Program-made: the position numbers and the translations under genes | In this document: positions 49,316 to 56,513 of the stretch, one piece after another | How the letters are laid out: the number at the start of each line of letters is the position of its first letter | How positions within the stretch are numbered: position 1 is the first letter of the stretch | The notes under the pieces: generated by a model | Told to the model about the DNA's origin: nothing | The model's database searches: none | Seen by the model: the letters and a program-made list of their open reading frames with translations, nothing else | DNA from: Mesohalobacter halotolerans | GTDB lineage: Bacteria; Bacteroidota; Bacteroidia; Flavobacteriales; Flavobacteriaceae | Assembly: GCF_006120725.1 (NCBI RefSeq) | Contig: NZ_SWMU01000001.1 | Location: forward strand, 186,001 to 250,000 | DNA: 64,000 bases | Direction of reading: 5' to 3'

Positions 49316-50899
49316 TTACTTTTTAGCATTCACATATGCCATCAAATCTACATCATTACCTAATAATACATCTTTCGGATTGATGCGGTCTTTGAGGCTG
49401 TCATTTTCTAAATTCAACACACCACGAGGACAGACTGCAGAACAAATGCCACAACCTACGCAAGAGGAACGCACAATATTTTCGCCTTTTTGAGCATAAG
49501 CACGCACATCAATGCCCATTTCGCAGTAAGTGGAACAATTGCCGCAAGAAATACATTGTCCACCATTGGTTGTGATTCTAAATTTTGAAAATAAGCGCTG
49601 CTGAAATCCTAAAATTGCGGCCATAGGACAACCAAATCGACACCACACCCGATTGCCGAAAATAGGGTAAAAGCCTGTACCAATCACGCCTGAGAAAATA
49701 CTCCCAATTAAAAATCCGTAGGTGCTTCTCAAATCTTCAGTATCCAGTAGAAATAATCCCATATTCGGGTAGGCATGTAAGCCCAATACGACGAAAATGA
49801 GTAGTATGTATCCTATGGCACCGATTTTTACATCTTTTTTAAACTGATGTCTTTTAAAAATCATCACCCAACCAAAAATTAAGGTCAACAAAATAGCAAC
49901 ACTCCATAAAAACGTATCGCCCTGCAACCAATATAGATCGGTTTTGAGATAAGAATATACCACTGAGGTAGTCATTACTACAACGAAAACCAATACACTG
50001 TGAATAGCCCAACGTTCTACACGCCAAGCAAATAAAGATTTATCACTCAATTGCCTAAAACAGTCGCCGGAAGTTTCGGCCAGACCGCCACAACCACAAA
50101 CCCATGAACAATACCAACGCTTGCCATAGAAATAGGTTAAAATCGGTGTGATGATAAAAATGGATGCCACACCAAATATCAAAAAAGCCAGGCCTATGTC
50201 TCCTGAACTAATCATTGCATCAACGCGATATTGCTCAAAATTGTAATAGTTTAAAGGCCAAATATTTTTTAAATCGTAATAAGGTAAGTTTAATTTATCA
50301 CCATTTAAACGTGCCATAAATTCTGGAATCAAAAAGGCAAAAGAAGTTTGGAAAAACATCACAGAAATGGTTCTGATTTGCTGGTATCTGCTGTGGCGGT
50401 ATTTCCAAATAAATTTAATCCCAAAGGCTAAAATCACCAGCGTATAAAGCGTGCCATACACAAACCATTGGCTCGCGGGATTACCGCTTAAAGCTTTGCT
50501 CAGCGGGTCAAATAAAGCAATGATACCCGTGTTATCGCCATTTTTTACTAAACCTAAAAATTCAGGATAAAAATAGAGTAAAATATAAAACCCGGTTAAG
50601 CCAATGCCTGTGAGATAAGCCCAAAGGCCACGTGATGAAATAGACTTAAAAAATACGCCATCATTTTTGATGCCGGCTGTTTCTCCCGAGTAGCTTGCTT
50701 TTGCATACCAAATGATGCCTCCGGCTATTAAGATCAATGAGCCGGTCAACCACATGACTTGGGGTTGAAGTTGTACATTGAATATTGAAATAGCAAGAAT
50801 CAGTAAGCCTGCCATTCCAACGACTGCGGCTGTTTTTTGTCCGCCATTTAAAGATTCTGCAGAGCGTCCTGTAACGGACATGTTTTGATCTAAACTCAT
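49316..50899 (-). CDS. Membrane 4Fe-4S protein (NosR/RdxA-like)
   Basis: The 527-residue protein has about 10-11 membrane helices, an internal CSWVCGCGG motif (about 270-280), an RFGCPMAAILGF motif and two C-terminal 4Fe-4S clusters (CISCGNCSTYCEMG near 447 and CVGCGICSAVCPRG near 477). It resembles the NosR/RdxA/CcoG group of membrane electron-transfer proteins. It lies beside a FAD-dependent oxidoreductase on the same strand, so the two probably pass electrons in one chain. The partner and acceptor are not known. Confidence 0.88.
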   Translation of the reverse strand: MSLDQNMSVTGRSAESLNGGQKTAAVVGMAGLLILAISIFNVQLQPQVMWLTGSLILIAGGIIWYAKASYSGETAGIKNDGVFFKSISSRGLWAYLTGIGLTGFYILLYFYPEFLGLVKNGDNTGIIALFDPLSKALSGNPASQWFVYGTLYTLVILAFGIKFIWKYRHSRYQQIRTISVMFFQTSFAFLIPEFMARLNGDKLNLPYYDLKNIWPLNYYNFEQYRVDAMISSGDIGLAFLIFGVASIFIITPILTYFYGKRWYCSWVCGCGGLAETSGDCFRQLSDKSLFAWRVERWAIHSVLVFVVVMTTSVVYSYLKTDLYWLQGDTFLWSVAILLTLIFGWVMIFKRHQFKKDVKIGAIGYILLIFVVLGLHAYPNMGLFLLDTEDLRSTYGFLIGSIFSGVIGTGFYPIFGNRVWCRFGCPMAAILGFQQRLFSKFRITTNGGQCISCGNCSTYCEMGIDVRAYAQKGENIVRSSCVGCGICSAVCPRGVLNLENDSLKDRINPKDVLLGNDVDLMAYVNAKK

Positions 50900-50921
50900 A
50901 ATTTTATTTTAATATCTAATC

Positions 50922-50973
50922 AGACCTCACAGGTCTCACCTGTCCGCCTGTGGAGGAAAAACCTGTGAGGTCT
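50922..50973. repeat. Inverted repeat AGACCTCACAGGT / ACCTGTGAGGTCT
   Basis: A perfect 13-bp inverted repeat with a 26-base loop lies in the 83-bp gap between the FAD oxidoreductase and the 4Fe-4S protein genes. It shares its core with the repeat at 49223-49255 on the other side of the 4Fe-4S gene. CCTCACAGG hairpins of this kind recur in flavobacteria as dispersed elements. Confidence 0.8.
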
Positions 50974-50982
50974 CATTTGTAT

Positions 50983-52287
50983 CTACACTTCAACAAATTG
51001 CTTTTGATAAGCATGATATACATCCTTTTCATAACGCTTAAAAAACTCAGGGTCAAAGTTGGCTTGTTTTAGATGTGTAACCACATAATCGATATCGCGT
51101 TCTTCCGACAACCATTTGTCAAAAACCTCATGTCGCATACGAATGCCGAAAGTATTAATTCCCAGAAATTTTCGACTATCTTTATGATAAGATAAAGTCA
51201 CGCAAATCTTCTTTTCAGGATGACGCCAGTGGAAATGTTTTTCGTATGCTTCGCAATGGCGTTTGGGGAAAACCCATCCATAGGTTTGGTATTCAATATC
51301 TAGAAATTTAGCTGAATTAAACCAGTGGCTGGGATTGTAAGCGGTTTTTCTTCCGCAAAGGGTTTGGGCAACAACTTCTCCCATCATTCTTCCTGTATAC
51401 CAAACAGCTTCTACAGGCGGTCGGTTTCCAACAGGTTCTTGTTGTTCGGCACAATCGCCTATGGCATAAACATTTTCAATATTGGTTTCTAAATATTTAT
51501 TCACTTTAACTCCTTTTCCAGTTTCAATATTACTGCCTTTTAAAAAGTCGATATTGGGTGAAACGCCAGCGGTTAATCCCACATAATCACATTCAATGTC
51601 TTCTCCGGTTTCTTTAACGGTTACGGATTTAGCTTTGCCGTTTTCATCGGCGTTAATGCACTTTAAATTCACACCAAGCCGCAAATCAATATGATGTTCT
51701 AAAATATGTTCGTTGATCATTTGCGACTCGGCATCAGGCAAAACGCCATTCCAAAAGCTTTTTTCACGGACTAACATCGTGACTGGAATGTCTCTTGAAC
51801 GCAACATTTCGGCTAATTCAATGCCGATCAAACCACCACCAACAATTACACCTCTTTTGCATTGCTTCGGATTAGGAGCATAATATTCTATGGTTTCGAG
51901 ATCTTGTTTAGAATACATGCCACTCACGCCATCGAGGTCTTGTCCCGGCCAGCCAAATTTGTTGGGTTTTGAGCCACAAGCAATGACCAATTTATCATAA
52001 TCTAAGGTTGATTTATCGGCAAATAAAAGCTGTTTATTGTCAGTATCTACAGTTTTCACATAGCCTTGTTTGAGGTTAATTCGGTTTTTATCCCAAAACC
52101 AATCTTCGTAGGGTTTAATATGAGACCATTTCATATGACCCATATAGACATACATCAATGCCGTTCGAGAAAAAAAATGCTTAGTTTCGGCAGAAATGAT
52201 AGTAATCTTATCATCAGAATTTTTTCTAATGTGTCTGGCCGCGGTAACACCAGCAATTCCATTTCCAATGATAGCGATATGTTGCAT
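50983..52287 (-). CDS. FAD/NAD(P)-dependent oxidoreductase (NirB/rubredoxin reductase-like)
   Basis: The 434-residue protein has the FAD-binding GNGIAGVTAARHIR motif (8-21), NAD-binding GVIVGGGLIGIELAEMLRSR (about 150-170), and the C-terminal FAD motif VYAIGDCAEQQEP (about 290-302). Such two-dinucleotide enzymes reduce ferredoxin, rubredoxin or nitrite reductase subunits. The neighbouring membrane 4Fe-4S protein suggests it transfers electrons from NAD(P)H into a membrane chain. It is upstream of that gene in the same direction, with an inverted repeat in between. Confidence 0.9.
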   Translation of the reverse strand: MQHIAIIGNGIAGVTAARHIRKNSDDKITIISAETKHFFSRTALMYVYMGHMKWSHIKPYEDWFWDKNRINLKQGYVKTVDTDNKQLLFADKSTLDYDKLVIACGSKPNKFGWPGQDLDGVSGMYSKQDLETIEYYAPNPKQCKRGVIVGGGLIGIELAEMLRSRDIPVTMLVREKSFWNGVLPDAESQMINEHILEHHIDLRLGVNLKCINADENGKAKSVTVKETGEDIECDYVGLTAGVSPNIDFLKGSNIETGKGVKVNKYLETNIENVYAIGDCAEQQEPVGNRPPVEAVWYTGRMMGEVVAQTLCGRKTAYNPSHWFNSAKFLDIEYQTYGWVFPKRHCEAYEKHFHWRHPEKKICVTLSYHKDSRKFLGINTFGIRMRHEVFDKWLSEERDIDYVVTHLKQANFDPEFFKRYEKDVYHAYQKQFVEV

Positions 52288-52439
52288 AAAAACATGTTTA
52301 TAAAATTAAAGTCGAATATATTACTTTAACCTTAAAGCATTTTTAAATATTTCACATTTTAAATCTAATTAAATATTCATAATTATTTTATTTTCATCTT
52401 TTTAGTTGTTCAATTTAAATCCATTAAAAATAAAAATTA

Positions 52440-53459
52440 ATGCCTAAAATTTTCTTATGCATTTGCTTTATATTGCTTCTAGTGTGTAGCAACTGCAAAC
52501 CGCAAAACTATAACAGCTCAAAGATAAATGGTTTGAGTTTTGTGGCCTCAAATGATACGATACGGCAAAACCATATTAAACCTATATCCGAACTTCATGC
52601 GAATTGGGTATCCATTATGCCATTTGGTTTTATGGAAAGCTTAGACGATAAAATTTTGCATTATAATCATCCCAAACAATGGTATGGTGAGCGTATTGAA
52701 GGCGTTAAGCAAAACATTGAAATCATGCACAACAATAACATAAAAGTCATGCTAAAACCACAAATATGGATTGGTGGTGGCGATTTTACAGGGTATATTT
52801 CAATGAAAACCGAAAGTGACTGGAAAGCTTTTGAGAAAAATTATTCTGATATGATTATGTTGTATGCTAAAGTAGCTGAAGAAACACAATCTGAAATGTT
52901 TTGTATAGGCACAGAATTAAACACCTTTGTCTCGCAACGGCCAAAGTTTTGGTCAACTTTAATTTCTGCAGTAAAAACCATATATTCAGGTCGGCTGACG
53001 TATGCTGAAAATTGGGATAAAATTGACAATGTACCGTTTTGGTCTGATTTAGATTATATTGGTGTGGATGCCTATTTTCCCATTTCTGAAGAAAAAACCC
53101 CAAATTTAGATTCAGTGAAAACAGCATGGCAACCCATTTCGGAAAACCTGAAGATTTTAAGTGAAAAGCATAGCAAACCCATTTTATTTACAGAATTTGG
53201 TTACCGCAGTATAGATTATGCCGGCAAACAGCCTTGGGATTCTAACCGAGTAGACGGTCAAACCAATGAAGTCGCACAAGACATTTTATTAAGAGGACTG
53301 TTGGAAAGTGTTTGGAATAAACCTTGGTTTGCCGGTGGGTTTCTTTGGAAATGGTTTCACAATCACAATCGAGTTACGGAAAGACACGCCAATCGCTTTA
53401 GTGTTCAACACAAAAAAGCTGAACAAAGTCTTAAAAAATATTATGCTGAATTTGAATAA
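52440..53459 (+). CDS. GH113-like glycoside hydrolase, probably lipid-anchored
   Basis: The 339-residue protein has a signal sequence (MPKIFLCICFILLLVCSNC) and a TIM-barrel of GH113 type, a family that includes beta-1,4-mannanases. The probable catalytic acids are a glutamate near 159 (CIGTELNTFV) and one near 252 (ILFTEFGYRS); IGVDAYFPI and ENWDKIDNVPFW are further conserved parts. It probably acts in the periplasm or at the surface. No polysaccharide utilisation locus (SusCD) is near, so the substrate is unknown. The next gene starts right at its stop codon. Confidence 0.85.
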   Translation: MPKIFLCICFILLLVCSNCKPQNYNSSKINGLSFVASNDTIRQNHIKPISELHANWVSIMPFGFMESLDDKILHYNHPKQWYGERIEGVKQNIEIMHNNNIKVMLKPQIWIGGGDFTGYISMKTESDWKAFEKNYSDMIMLYAKVAEETQSEMFCIGTELNTFVSQRPKFWSTLISAVKTIYSGRLTYAENWDKIDNVPFWSDLDYIGVDAYFPISEEKTPNLDSVKTAWQPISENLKILSEKHSKPILFTEFGYRSIDYAGKQPWDSNRVDGQTNEVAQDILLRGLLESVWNKPWFAGGFLWKWFHNHNRVTERHANRFSVQHKKAEQSLKKYYAEFE

Positions 53460-53735
53460 ATGAATACACTATTTTCAAATAGGAATTTAACCATTGTAAA
53501 TTTTGCAATTGTATTTTACTTTATTCTTATTTGGTTAATAAATATTTATCAAATTGATTTTGTTTTGGTTGGCGTTTTTAGGGAACTCTTTACGATACCG
53601 TTTCTTCTGGCACAAATTGTATTTTTAGTTATTGGCATAATCTATCTCATGAAAAACAAAAAGAGTTTATTATTAATGCTTAGTGTTATAGCATTAGCTA
53701 TTTGTTCAATTATTACTATTGGTAGTTTCTTTTAA
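53460..53735 (+). CDS. Small membrane protein, unknown
   Basis: The 91-residue protein has three hydrophobic segments (about 11-28, 33-55 and 70-91) and short basic loops such as MKNKKS. The ATG directly follows the TAA of the GH113 gene, so it is co-transcribed with it. I recognise no family. The composition is AT-rich but not unlike its neighbours. Confidence 0.72.
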   Translation: MNTLFSNRNLTIVNFAIVFYFILIWLINIYQIDFVLVGVFRELFTIPFLLAQIVFLVIGIIYLMKNKKSLLLMLSVIALAICSIITIGSFF

Positions 53736-53773
53736 AAATAATTTTTTAAACTTTGTATAAAGAAACACTTCAG

Positions 53774-54010
53774 ATGAAAGCCATAAATACACTTAAATCC
53801 CGCATCAAAACCTTAAAAGCCATCTTATATACAGTCATGTTTTTTTGGTTGGTCATTCTGATATATACCACCTACGATTTTATCACTAATGAGATAAATC
53901 CTTATTTGGTCTTGGCGTTGATTTTACTCGTCACTTCAATGACTATTATTCGCCAAATTAAAGTGGTTCAAGAAAAAAAATTGGCTGAAATGGAAAACGA
54001 ACACAATTAA
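53774..54010 (+). CDS. Small two-helix membrane protein
   Basis: From the ATG at 53774 the product is 78 residues; an upstream in-frame TTG at 53753 is rejected because it adds an odd polar prefix. It has two membrane helices (about 16-36 and 46-62) between basic, helical flanks (LKSRIKTLK and RQIKVVQEKKLAEMENEHN). It belongs to no family I can name and is probably the third gene of the GH113 unit. It ends overlapping the convergent DUF2461 gene by 4 bp. Confidence 0.72.
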   Translation: MKAINTLKSRIKTLKAILYTVMFFWLVILIYTTYDFITNEINPYLVLALILLVTSMTIIRQIKVVQEKKLAEMENEHN

Positions 54011-54660
54011 ACACTTACCGCTTTATTGAGGTAACGCCTAAAGGGCAGCATTTCTAAATACACTTTTTTGATTTTATTTTTAAAGTCTTTGTTTAAAACA
54101 TCACTTTGTGTCAAGTCATATGTGACTGCGAAACTTTTATAGCGCAGCAAATCAATGTGTTCATGATCTTGAGTATAGCCTTTAGGTGAAGTTTTCAACA
54201 TATCATCATCCATCATTTCACCAAACGTGTTTTTAAAAGATGGTTTATTTAAAATAGCTTTCAAAACCTCACCATTATAATCAATGGCTTCTCTTATGCT
54301 TTTTAGCGTAGGTGATTTGGGTGTATAAAATCCGCCACCCAAAAAACTTTCATTGATACCGATATGAATATAAAAATCGCTTGTATTAGGTCGTTTATCT
54401 AATCCTGCACCAAAATGATCTTTGTAAACGGGTTTGTTAGGATGATAAAGTAAGTTATTGTTAATCCGATTAAGTATTTTCTTCTTAGGTGTAGGATAAT
54501 AATCTGAATCTATCTCAGAGAGCTCAACATCAAGCTGCATCAACCATTTTAAATAGTCATCTCGAATGTTGTGGTAGCGCACACGATGGGCATCCATCCA
54601 GTCTTTATGATTATTCTTTTGAAGCTCTTCTAAAAATTCAAACAAGTGATTAAAATTCAT
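54007..54660 (-). CDS. DUF2461 domain protein
   Basis: The 217-residue protein matches DUF2461: LFEFLEELQKNNHKDWMDAHRVRYHNIRDDYLKWL (about 6-40) and YKDHFGAGLDKRPNTSDFYIHIG (about 80-102), ending with ALLPF-like LEMLPFRRYLN. The family is widespread and uncharacterised. It overlaps the upstream S24 repressor gene by 4 bp (same strand) and the convergent small membrane gene by 4 bp. The operon with a regulator is curious, but the role stays unknown. Confidence 0.92.
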   Translation of the reverse strand: MNFNHLFEFLEELQKNNHKDWMDAHRVRYHNIRDDYLKWLMQLDVELSEIDSDYYPTPKKKILNRINNNLLYHPNKPVYKDHFGAGLDKRPNTSDFYIHIGINESFLGGGFYTPKSPTLKSIREAIDYNGEVLKAILNKPSFKNTFGEMMDDDMLKTSPKGYTQDHEHIDLLRYKSFAVTYDLTQSDVLNKDFKNKIKKVYLEMLPFRRYLNKAVSV

Positions 54661-55430
54661 GAATTGAGTTTAACTTGGTTGAGTTGTGCTTTGAGTTCTT
54701 CCATGGAGGCTTCGAGTTTTTTTAGCATACTGTTCTCTGAATGTTCGTTGACGCTAAATGTCAATTTACTAGAAACTTCCCACAACTCTTGAATATCTTT
54801 AGTTTCTATTACATAAGGTGGATAAATGTCGTTGGTTGAAATGAGTTTTAATGTTTTGCCATCGGTTTGTTTTTCAATTTTTTTGAGTAAAACTGAGTCG
54901 TATAAGACGATAATGTAAACTTTATTGTTGGTAGCTAAACTCAAATTTTCAACGGCTTTGGCCAAAACCCAATCATCTGGTCTAAAATCTGGTAACATAC
55001 TATCACCTTCGACTTGAAACCCGCGATAAGTCGCATGTCGATATTCGGGAAGCGGCATATCAAAAGCAGGCAGTTTTTGATACCACTCCGTATCTTGCAC
55101 GTTATGAGGGTAACCTGCTGCGGCTTTTTGATTGACCATTGAAATATTGTCTTGACCATCAGGATTTACTGTGACGACCTTTGGCATTGTATCAGCTTTA
55201 TAGAGGTCGATTTCTTTTTGACGGCTTTCACCGTACAACCAAAGTGGATTGACATTGAAGTTTTTGAGCAACTCCATAACCACTTGGCCAGATAATTTTG
55301 TTCGACCACGCTCAATATCTGCGGTTGAATTTTTAATTCCTAAAGCTTCTGCAAATTCAGCTTGGGTGAGGTTTTGCTCATGTCTAATCTGTTTAAATCG
55401 CTGTATTTCAAGAGGTAGCTTGTTTTGCAT
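54657..55430 (-). CDS. HTH-S24 family repressor (CI/LexA-like)
   Basis: The 257-residue protein has an XRE HTH (about 10-65: RHEQNLTQAEFAEALGIKNSTADIERGRTKLS), a linker and an S24 peptidase domain (about 100-230). The cleavage-like site A105-G106 (KAAAGYP), the serine S144 (VEGDSMLPDF) and a lysine at 183-184 (SVLLKKI) are all present, so self-cleavage under stress is possible. It resembles phage CI, but no phage genes are around. Two operators sit just upstream of its start. It is coupled to DUF2461. Confidence 0.88.
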   Translation of the reverse strand: MQNKLPLEIQRFKQIRHEQNLTQAEFAEALGIKNSTADIERGRTKLSGQVVMELLKNFNVNPLWLYGESRQKEIDLYKADTMPKVVTVNPDGQDNISMVNQKAAAGYPHNVQDTEWYQKLPAFDMPLPEYRHATYRGFQVEGDSMLPDFRPDDWVLAKAVENLSLATNNKVYIIVLYDSVLLKKIEKQTDGKTLKLISTNDIYPPYVIETKDIQELWEVSSKLTFSVNEHSENSMLKKLEASMEELKAQLNQVKLNS

Positions 55431-55443
55431 AATTAAGTATTAA

Positions 55444-55475
55444 GGAAATATTCCATAAAAATAAGGAATATTTCC
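55444..55475 (-). promoter_or_regulatory. Paired operators of the S24 repressor
   Basis: GGAAATATTCC (55444-55454) and GGAATATTTCC (55465-55475) are mirror images separated by 10 bp, and each is a near-palindrome. They lie 14-45 bases upstream of the repressor start, the usual autoregulatory arrangement of CI-like proteins. Confidence 0.7.
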
Positions 55476-55519
55476 TCAAACTAACAATTTAAGTGTTTTT
55501 TTTAGGACTGTTGCATCGT

Positions 55520-56431
55520 TTAATTAAAAAGTTCATTTGTAAATAGCTTTTGATCAAGTATATTTTCTTGCTCTAACTTATGCTTAACTAACCATTCTAA
55601 AAATGTTTTGACTTTATATGAGTTCATTTTTCCGCAGTTGAGCTCGTCACCAAAATAGGGTAAAGTCCATTTTATTGACTTTATGAGATCTATATTTTCT
55701 AAATCATGAGATGTGACATGGTTTTGTAAAATTTCTTTTGATTCTTGTAAATTCTCTTTAGTATATAAAAACCCTTTTTTAGTCGCTTCTATAAATTTGG
55801 AATAGAGGTGCTGATTTGCTTTGAGTTTTTTTCTTGTGGTTAATACAATTGGGGAATAACCATAAGGAATATTGTAATCTTCCAGCTTAAACTTCTTAAG
55901 CTCAATATTTTGGGTTTCGGCTTCAACGCCTTCCCAATTATCAAAAATCCAAGTCGCATCGGCTTTGCCTTGTAAAAGGGTGTTCCAAATTCCAAGTTTT
56001 TCGGGATTTATAATTTTAAAATCCCCTTTACCGCCAGCATTTTTAACCATTTCTCTCACGATATGGTCTTCATAACGAGCATTATATGAAGCATAAATAT
56101 TGCCATCAAGTTGTTCTGGTGAATCAATCTTTGAAGATCTAAGAGAAGCAATACGGCTTAAATCTTCTTGTAAAATTGTATACACAGCCACAGCTTCAAC
56201 TTTGTTTCGTTTATTGTTTAAGCTTATTACGGTCTCCGTTGGCGCAATAGCGAAGTCAGTTTTGTCAAGTTCCAATTTTTTTCCTGGTGTCAACGCATAA
56301 TTGTCATCTTGGGGATTTAAAATTTCCAATTTTATGCCTGCTGCTTCATAATATCCAAGTGTTTTTGATATTAAAAACCCAATATGATTGACGTTGGGTG
56401 TCCAGTCTAAAGCTAATCTTAATGTTGTCAT
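55520..56431 (-). CDS. NMT1/ThiY-like periplasmic-binding-fold protein without signal peptide
   Basis: The 303-residue protein has the NMT1/THI5-like fold of thiamine-precursor binding proteins: LALDWTPNVNHIGFLISKTLGYYEAAGIKLEI (5-35) and ATWIFDNWEGVEAE (about 160-173, the typical tryptophan-rich site). There is no signal peptide, and the open frame upstream holds no usable start. The lysine and histidine used by fungal THI5 as a suicide enzyme seem absent in the AIAPTETVISL region. No ABC permease or ATPase is adjacent. It follows the TPP-riboswitch-controlled receptor gene (82 bp), so it belongs to thiamine or pyrimidine uptake or metabolism. Confidence 0.85.
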   Translation of the reverse strand: MTTLRLALDWTPNVNHIGFLISKTLGYYEAAGIKLEILNPQDDNYALTPGKKLELDKTDFAIAPTETVISLNNKRNKVEAVAVYTILQEDLSRIASLRSSKIDSPEQLDGNIYASYNARYEDHIVREMVKNAGGKGDFKIINPEKLGIWNTLLQGKADATWIFDNWEGVEAETQNIELKKFKLEDYNIPYGYSPIVLTTRKKLKANQHLYSKFIEATKKGFLYTKENLQESKEILQNHVTSHDLENIDLIKSIKWTLPYFGDELNCGKMNSYKVKTFLEWLVKHKLEQENILDQKLFTNELFN

Positions 56432-56513
56432 TTTTCTAACTAGTTTTATATATAAATATTTAAAAAAATCATTTTTTTTTTAAAGCGTCAAAACGCCTGA
56501 TTGTAAAATATCG

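Noticed and set aside
53753-54010. TTG start for the second small membrane protein
   Set aside because: The prefix MYKETLQ is polar and unconserved, and an ATG lies at 53774.
55520-56431. THI5-type suicide HMP-P synthase
   Set aside because: The fold fits, but the lysine and histidine and the cysteine-rich motif of THI5 are not seen, so a binding-protein-like role is safer.
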